A DNA stretch of 64,000 nt. Source: Eledone cirrhosa (taxonomy: Eukaryota > Mollusca > Cephalopoda > Octopoda > Eledonidae). The notes below the pieces were generated by a model. It saw only the letters and a program-made list of their open reading frames with translations. It ran no database searches and had not been told where the DNA came from. The DNA lies in the NCBI GenBank assembly GCA_964016885.1, contig OZ024744.1:25803608-25867607 (forward strand), written 5' to 3'. The translations under genes were made by a program, and so were the position numbers. Positions 57,428 to 64,000 of this stretch are shown in pieces. Numbering within the stretch: position 1 is the first letter of the stretch; the number at the start of each line of letters is the position of its first letter.

Positions 57428-60400
57428 TACAGTCTGATGTAGAGTGAAGGCTCATTCACACAGGCCATTCTCGCCACTTTCACCCATCTTTCAGAGAAAC
57501 GGCTGGGGTGCAGCACCTCTCTCTCCATCCTCATCCTTCTTCCGAAATGATATTGGAAGAAACGGACCAGTTGTTGGCCAGAGAGAAAGGTGTCTGACCT
57601 CAGTCCTTTCAGACGCGTAAACCATACAACCTCTTTCGCCATGGCTATTACGCACAGAAACACCGCCTCTCCTTCGTTTTTGAAGAGGGGAGGCGGCTTG
57701 ATCGTTACAATAGACTCGGTGGTCAACCGGATCGGTCCCACCCTTGACAGCAGTCGTTCGACATAGCCCCACAGATCGGCAATGCCCGAGCAGTGTACCA
57801 ATGCGTGTGCAACGGTTTCCGCGTCGCACACGCATCTGGGACATATCTTTTTCGAGGTGTTCCTACCCGGGCACCCGTGTCTGTAGAGCCTTTCTCTAAC
57901 AGGCAGAGCTTCTCGGTAGCACTGCTTGGCTAGGGACCTCTGGAAGTTACCCATGGGTCCTGGGCTGAATGTCCTACCGAACAGGTTGGCCAGTTCGTTT
58001 TCCTCCATGCCTAGGGCTTCTCCGAGGGCGTCGTCGCACCTGCTAACCACCATCCCTCTATAGAATGACGAGGTGGATTCACCACTGACAGCCGGGTCCG
58101 CCTGCCAGAGAGCCGTGTGCGCCTGGGCACACTCGGTGTGCCACGTGCCCAGTTTTCTCGGTCTTTGCTTGACCCAGGATTGCAGCTCGGTGAGTGAGAC
58201 GAGTCTGGGAAAGGCTCACCTCACAAACGGGGCGCGTATCGGTTGACCTGTGAAGAATACCTGGAGGTGCTGTAGCCTTAATGCGTGTTTACGTATCATT
58301 AACCACGGCAACCCCAGCCATCCTTTCGAAGGGTGTTGACAGCAGATGGATCTCCTCACCATAGGGGCTCGTTTCTTCCAAAGGAATTGGAAGAGTGCGC
58401 GCTCCATTTTGGCGAGCGTTTCCCTTGGGTAAGGCACAACGGTCAGGCGGTAGTAGATGACGGATGCTATATAAGTGTACGCCACCTCCGCCCGACCTTT
58501 CAGGGACAGTTTGCAATCGGCCCACTTCTGGGTCAGTGCAAACACCCAGTTCGTTACGTCACCCCAGTTCGTTACGTCACCCCAGTTCTTCTCCACCTGG
58601 AGGTCTAGTCCGAACCTGACCCCGAGCAACTTCACGGGGCCCTCCGTCCAGTACCCGACGACGCCATCGGAGGGCATCAATCTGCGCCTCCACGTGCCGA
58701 GTTGCAGACCGATCGACTTGTCCCGGTTCAGCTTAGCCCCTGTAAACCTTTCGTACTCCTCCAGTAAGGTGCCGATCGACACCATTACCTTTCAGACCTT
58801 TCAGACGCGTAAACCATACTGTTACGTCATCGGCGTAGGCCGACACCGCTTTCCGCAATCCCGGTTCCAACGGGATACCCTGCAACAACTCCAATTTCCG
58901 CAGCAGTGGCCCTAGAGTCATTACATACAGAAGGGAGGAGAGAGGGCACCCCTGTCGGATGGACCGCGCGATTTCGAAAGGCTCCGAGAGGTAGCCGTTC
59001 ACCCTGACACTAGAGCAGATGCGGCTGCTGTGCATGGTATTGATCCAGCCCGTGAAAACGGATCCGAAGCCTGCCGCCGCTAGCACCGCATCCAGGTAAC
59101 CATGTTCGACCCTATCGAACGCCTGAGATTGATCCAAGTTGATGAGGGCCCCACCAAAGCCGGGTTCGTTCCCAACCCTCTCTGTGATGTATAGCATGAG
59201 GTCGAGGTTGTCATGGATGGACCTGGACGGGATAGCACATGTCGGCGCATCTCCCACCAGATTGCCCACGACAAGCGCCAATCTCTTTGCTAGCACCTTG
59301 GCCAAAATCTGTAACTCTGTATTTAGCAGAGCTATGGGCCTGAAATTATTTATATCGTCCCCCTTGTTCTCGTCCTTCCTCACTAGCGTGACTACGCCCT
59401 TGGTCACAGCACAGGGAATTTCCCGTTCTGTTGCCAGTTGTAGTAGACCGCCTCGAGGAGATCGGGGAACAAGTCCGGCATAGCTAGATATAGTTCGTAT
59501 GGAAGACCATCGAGACCCGGGGATTTGAGTTTGCCGCATTGGCTCAGCACGTCCTCTATCTCAGCGGCTGAAATCGGCTCCTCGCAGAACTTCGCCTCCC
59601 TGTCCGAGAGACGCGGCAGGCCGTCGAGGTATGGACCGAAGTCCACATCCCCAACCGGCTCCAGGCCCCTTCCGAACAATCTGGCAAAGTGCTTTTGAAA
59701 AGCCTCGCACATCTGCTAGGTTCAAGGATCACCCGTCCATCCTTGTCTTGCAAAGACCGGATAGTGGATCTACTCACTCTTTTGGCTTCTGTCACGCGGG
59801 CCCAGCTAACAGCTTGGTCCTCTCGTTTCCCAGAGCACGTGTTCTGCTTCGGAAGATGCAGCCTTTGTATTTCGCATCGAAGAACTGGCCCAGGGCCGTT
59901 CTCGACGCTATCACTCTGGCCACGTCGCCGCTTCTAATTGCCTCTTCTACACTATCTACCAACTCCCTTTCCATGCTATTTCTATTTGAGGCTAACTCCT
60001 TACTAAATTCTATAGAGACTACTCTAATCTCTCTTTTGAGAGATCCCCACCACCTGTTGTTGACGATTGCGCCCGTCAACCGCTCCTTAACTAAAGTGCT
60101 AATCCGGTCCCTGTAAGCCTTACTTGCCGGTAAGGACAAGTTGAGCTTCCAGTAACCGGGTCGCTGTCTATGCGTTCTGTCAAGGTTGACCATGCAGGTC
60201 ACTAACTTGTGGTTTGAATAGCCAACCATGCGCATTTTTGGACAACTTAAAAAGTCCTTATCCTTATTTCTAACTAAGAACCTAACTAGGTACGACCTAG
60301 ATGATCCGCTGCGGTTTGCCCAAGTCCAGGTTGGCGCAGTCGGAAAATCTAGTCGATATCTATCGGCCAGGTCAAATCGACCGATTAACCCTTTGAGGCT

Positions 60401-60887
60401 ATTACACTCCTCTCTATCGGGACAGGCCCCTACGTAGTCCCAACGAGCATCTAGGATACCATTCCAGTCCCACACTAATAGTAAGGAGCGGGACGTCCCT
60501 AGAAAAGTCTCCAGACGATGGAAGAAGTCCGTCCGCATTGACCCGAAAGGGCCGTAGACGTCTAATAACCTAAGCGCTCCGCCTTCACCACTGCCAAGGT
60601 CCAGAACCACTAGTCGACCCTCCGGTCCAAATGTACGTCTGTGCTGCGAGACCCAGATGTTTTTGCAGCAGAACGACAACCCCACCCCCACCTCCGGGCT
60701 GACAGAGAGATGTGTGCATCTCAAAGTCATCAAAGGTGGGTGCCAGCTGTCGCACGTTGGTTATCCGGGCCTCGCAAATAACCATCACATCTATACGTTG
60801 TGACCTGAGGTCATTTAGAAGCATTGCTTGCTTCCAAGTTGAGCCCAGGCCACGCGCATTTAAACAGCCTACTCTTAGCATAGCCAT
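57428..60887 (-). pseudogene. ORF2 of LINE copy 5
   Basis: Start ATG at 60887 (MAMLRVGCLNARGLGSTWKQ). Frames used in order: to 60585, 60733-59792, 59795-59556, 59712-59404, 59539-58733, 58785-58216 and 58053-57427, so at least six shifts. The endonuclease is damaged at catalytic sites: the other copies' GDWN is WDWN, YLDRVF is YLVRFL, and TDHK is SNHK. The RT keeps 'KSPGLDGLPYELY', 'FRPIALLN', 'LDQSQAFDRVEHGYL', 'RQGCPLSSLLYVM' and YADD (58826-58837). Right after YADDVTV a foreign patch WFTRLKGLK replaces the normal residues. An in-frame 18-bp duplication (58545-58580) doubles WGDVTN. The knuckle CPRCVCDAETVAHALVHC lies near the end. Confidence 0.88.
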
Positions 60888-60916
60888 GTTGGTGGTGAAG
60901 AGAAAAGGCACTTACC
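60888..60916 (-). promoter_or_regulatory. ORF1/ORF2 spacer with GGTAAGT (copy 5)
   Basis: GGTAAGT on the minus strand at 60916-60910, then 22 bases, partly pyrimidine-rich (cttttctcttcacc), then 'accaac' and the ORF2 ATG. The signal is kept although the rest of this subfamily has diverged. Confidence 0.6.
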
Positions 60917-62500
60917 TCTCTGCGTCCCGGGTATCGGGCTCTTCGTCTCCTGGGGACCAGGCTGCACAATTTCCATGGGGTTGTTGGAGGGTATGTTTGA
61001 TGGGGTGGTGGTTTCTGGCTGGGTAGGGACGGAGGTGTTTGGTCGGGAGGGGGTGTCTGGTAGGATTGGGATGACTTAGGTGGGGCGCCTGTGGTGCGGA
61101 GGCCTTTGTAGAGGACGCGGTTGATTGGTTTCACGCAGGAAATTCTCCACATCCTCTACAAATGTTTCTTTTTAGGATCTATAAGTTCTTATAGGGACTC
61201 TGATCAGTTTTAGGTTCATTTATTTGTTTTTGTTGGAGCTATCCAAAGTTTTCCCTTCGGTTTTGACCAAAGGGTTGTTTCTGATGGTCTCCATCAGTGT
61301 TCTATTTTCTTCGTTTATGTAAGTGTATGTGTACTTTTCCTGTGTTGTGTTTGTTTTTGTCTGTGGTTCCTGCACGTGTTTTCTCTTTGTTGTGGGTGTT
61401 TTGTTTTTGGGAGGGGGAACTTTTGTTTGTGATTTTTGTGCTGGTTCTGCTGGTGTTTGTGTGTTTGTTTCGTTTTTGTTCATGCGGTTCTTTCTTTTTA
61501 TTCTTTTCACGGGTTGGAAGGGTTCCTCCTCATCGCCGCTGGGTGCCGTCGATAGGGGTTCCTCATCCATGTTGATGGATAGGGGTATGTTTTGGGGTTC
61601 TGTAGTGTCTGTGTGTGTTTTTGTATTCGTTTTGGGTGGGGAGCAGTTGGGTGGGATAGTGTTCTCTGTTGTTTTTTCTTGTTGTCATGGTGGTGGTGGT
61701 GGTGGTTGTGTTGTTATTTGTGGTGTTGGTAAAAGTGGGTTTTTTTTTGTCAATTGAGTACAGGCAGCCCTTAGGTGACCTCTGCTTGCACAGTGGTAAC
61801 ATGCGGGCCACCTACCCTCAACCGAAATGTTTATGTAGGTCTGTTCATCCAGAGGTACTCTTTGTGCGATTTTCATTATACGTTATGGGCTCATCTGCAC
61901 CATAATTTCAACGCTAGTCCCACTAAATATATCTCTGGAGGATTTTCCTACTGAGATCAAAGTGTCTTGTTCAAAGTCAATTAGGCCATAAAGTATCCAC
62001 CAAATATCTACTTTGGGTCTTATACATGTAATTCTTATTTTTTGCGTTCTTTTTCCCATGTATGTATGGAAAAATGTAAAATGGGTGGACACAATGGGCG
62101 CGATGGAATATTTTTGTGCTGTTATGTTGTTTTTCATTAGCACCGAGATGCTGCCGAAAAGTTTGGCTTTCTGAATGAATAAAATGTTATCCATGTGGTT
62201 CCTTAAAACTAGCTCAATCTCACTCTGAAATAGTTGAGCTGGGTTTTTTTTATGCATTTGAGATTGTCCTGAAAACCACCGTGTTCAGGGCATTCTCTCT
62301 CCTTAGTTCTTGTGGTGAATTTATGCTAAATGACCCATTGGGTCCAAAAGTCACATATTGTTTAGCATCTTCCAACTTTTGTTTCGCGTTGGTTAAATCT
62401 AAAAGTTTAAATATTTCCGTTCTTTTATTTACGGTATCAACAGAAAGAAAGAGAGCTATAAGGAGAGATAACTACCCCAGAGGATAATGGTGATTCTCCT
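60917..62500 (-). pseudogene. ORF1 (gag-like, CCHC) of LINE copy 5
   Basis: Pieces in order on the minus strand: from about 62450 'TEIFKLLDLTNAKQKLEDAK' and 'ALNTVVFRTIS' (equivalent to TVTYRTVS in copies 3 and 4), then after a shift at an A run near 62250 'FQSEIELVLRNHMDNILF' to 61883, then 'INISVEGRWPACYHC' with the knuckle CYHCASRGHLRAAC (61876-61685). A Thr-rich stretch, an acidic/basic tail 'EEPFQPVKRIKRKNR' (61570-61220) and a Pro-rich end reach the GGTAAGT site. The start codon was not located. Confidence 0.75.
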
Positions 62501-62560
62501 AAACCGGTGTCTGTTTTCGTCATTACATAAGATGCCGGGTGTTAAAACGGGGAAAAAAGG

Positions 62561-62769
62561 TTTACGTTTATTTATTTATATTTTGTCATTTATCTTTTCT
62601 ACAAAAAGCAATGTTTTGTTTCGGAAGAATTGAAACAGAAGCAATATCAATGAAGACTGGTGGGAATAGAGGCACAGAGACAAATAATAAAAACAATAAC
62701 AACCAATTGTGACTCTTAACAAGTTGTAATCTCTTTTAATAGACTGGCTAAAGACCAAGAAATTTCAGT
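62561..62769. other. Unassigned flank
   Basis: No feature recognised. Confidence 0.4.
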
Positions 62770-63105
62770 GCTGTACATGTCTGGCAAGTGAATTGATCTG
62801 AGATTGTGTTGAAATAAAAAAAAATTACATCATTGAAGAGTCATTTTGGCCACAGTTCTACATGTCCGGTAAGGAACTTGATCTGAGATTGTGTTGAAAC
62901 TAAAACAATTACATTATAGAGAAGTCATTTTAGCCACAGTTGTATGTCTGTCGAGTTTCTTGATCCGAGACTGAGTATTGAAACAAAAAAAAATTACATC
63001 TTGGAAGAGTAATTTTAGTCACAGTTGTACATGTTTGGTAAGTGATATGATCTGAGATTCTGTATTGACACTAAAGTAATAATTACGACACGGAAGTGTC
63101 ATTTT
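62770..63105. repeat. ~85-bp tandem repeat, four diverged copies
   Basis: The motif 'tgatctgagattgtgttgaa' recurs at about 62794, 62879, 62961 and 63048, each followed by 'ttacat' and 'gaagagtcattttagccac'. Confidence 0.8.
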
Positions 63106-63460
63106 ATCGTTTTTAAAACACAAAAAGCTTCAACTTTACAATTCTGAAATATTGAGAATTTCAGTTGAGACAACCACATCTCAGTGGAATACTATCACGT
63201 GTTGCCTGAAGAAAATAAAATCTTGTAATAATTTAGCGGAAAATGATCTAAAAACAAATTAATTAATTTAAATATTTATACTATCTTTATTAGTGAACAG
63301 ATCACTGTGAAAAATTAAAGTATTAGACTAAACAGATGCAGTCATAGTGATGTTTTGTATTTTTCAAAAATGTCTTGCTAGTGTGGTTTCATGTGTTACA
63401 GGACATTAATTGTTAAAACTAAATGTCTTGCTAGTGGTACAGGACATTAATCACTAAATG
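63106..63460. other. Unassigned AT-rich sequence
   Basis: A short repeat 'aaatgtcttgctagtg' with 'acaggacattaat' occurs twice (63367-63408 and 63420-63451). Otherwise nothing seen. Confidence 0.4.
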
Positions 63461-63970
63461 TGCAGTCCTATAGCTCCAACCGAATACCTACACAGGCACG
63501 ACAGAGCTGCACAATACATACATTAGTTAATGTGTAAGCATTTTGACCTGCCCACATCAAAAGAATTGGTGGGAGCATCAACCACCTCTCAATCACATTA
63601 ATCACATCTTAATCCTGTGGAACTTTAGCATCCAAACAGACCGAAAAATAGATGCAAATAGACCTGATATAATACTGAAGGACTTTAAAAAGAGGGTATG
63701 CCTGCTAATTGATATATCCTTCCAATAGACAAGAATGTATCTAAAATATCATTTGAAAAATTGAGCAAGTATAAGGACCTGGAGATAGAAATTGGAAAAA
63801 TGTGGAAGTTGAGAACTAAATCAATACCAGTGGTTGTAGGCGCTCTAGGAATGATACCTAAGGGGTCTTATGATTACTTATCGCAAATCGCAGGAAACGC
63901 GCGTATAGAAGAAATACAAAACATAGTACTAATGGGAACTGTCCATATAAGGAAGATTATGTCAATATAA
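63461..63970 (+). pseudogene. RLE-type LINE C-terminus (R2/NeSL-like), second copy
   Basis: Begins at the last Cys of the zinc knuckle (CSPIAPTEYLHRHDRAAQYI), then 'CKHFDLPTSKE', 'ILWNFSIQTDRKIDANRPDI' and 'VCLLIDISF' (PD...D of the restriction-like endonuclease), and 'KYKDLEIEIGKMW', 'IPVVVGALGMIPKGSYDYL', 'MGTVHIRKIMSI' to TAA 63968-63970. It parallels the minus-strand copy at 37866-38435 residue by residue but is clearly diverged from it. Stops at about 63525 and 63726 and frameshifts break it. Confidence 0.75.
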
Positions 63971-64000
63971 GTACATCACAAGTCTAAACACCTAAAGATA

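Larger units (their letters stand above)
57215..62560 (-). mobile_element. Tx1-like LINE copy 5, diverged, minus strand
   Basis: Reads right to left: ORF1 remnants (about 62500-60917), GGTAAGT spacer, ORF2 (60887-57427), then a 3' UTR ending 'ggtggcaaataaaaagaaag' at about 57217. That end resembles 'ggccaataaagaaatc' of copies 2-4 but has no ATT tail. It belongs to a separate subfamily, with protein identity to copies 3 and 4 clearly lower than theirs to each other. The right boundary is approximate. Confidence 0.85.

Overview
The window reads as repeat-dense DNA from a cephalopod mollusc, most likely an octopus or close relative. The main clue is a set of tRNA-derived SINE copies (about 45605, 54135 and 55195) carrying the segment 'gcctttcatcc...ggggtcgataaa...aagtacc' known from cephalopod SINEs. 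LINE, Penelope, mariner and Helitron remains support an animal genome. I see no intact host protein gene, rRNA gene or tRNA gene. Every recognisable coding stretch belongs to a transposable element, and all of them carry breaks.

Layout. Positions 1-26325 are one pyrimidine-rich satellite field on the + strand. It alternates blocks of a ~28-bp monomer (type A, 'TACTAAC'-bearing) with blocks of a ~51-bp monomer (type B, 'CTCTACAGTACAT'-bearing), arranged in a larger A+B period of about 2.6 kb with later duplications. The field stops abruptly inside LINE coding sequence.

Positions 26326-45452 hold four LINE copies of the Tx1/L1 type, head to tail on the + strand: two truncated (1 and 2) and two near full length (3 and 4). 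Each near-full-length copy has a 5' UTR with hairpins, a gag-like ORF1 with an Asn/Ser-rich head and a CCHC knuckle, a ~33-nt pyrimidine-rich spacer, ORF2 (APE endonuclease, reverse transcriptase, C-terminal CCHC) and a 3' UTR ending in (ATT)n. Copies 3 and 4 both begin directly after an (ATT)n tract, which suggests microsatellite targeting. Between them lies a minus-strand, 5'-truncated LINE with a restriction-like endonuclease (R2/NeSL-like).

Positions 45453-57214 are a graveyard of fragments: a mariner whose core is replaced by a 9-copy 70-bp minisatellite, two Penelope-like pieces in opposite orientation, a 2.5-kb Helitron-like unit with A|TC...CTAG|T ends, another LINE C-terminus, a Helitron-type PIF1 helicase remnant, SINEs, a 35-bp-arm hairpin, a 100-bp palindrome and long microsatellites. 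Positions 57215-62560 are a fifth, more diverged Tx1-like LINE on the minus strand. After it come an ~85-bp tandem repeat and a second RLE-type LINE C-terminus (63461-63970).

How the parts relate: ORF1 would coat the element RNA, and ORF2 would nick DNA and copy the RNA from its 3' end. The head-to-tail copies, ATT tails and ATT-bounded 5' ends fit repeated insertion into earlier copies' own tails. The most intriguing conserved signal is GGTAAGT at the ORF1 stop in copies 2, 3, 4 and 5, each followed by a pyrimidine-rich stretch and then the ORF2 ATG.
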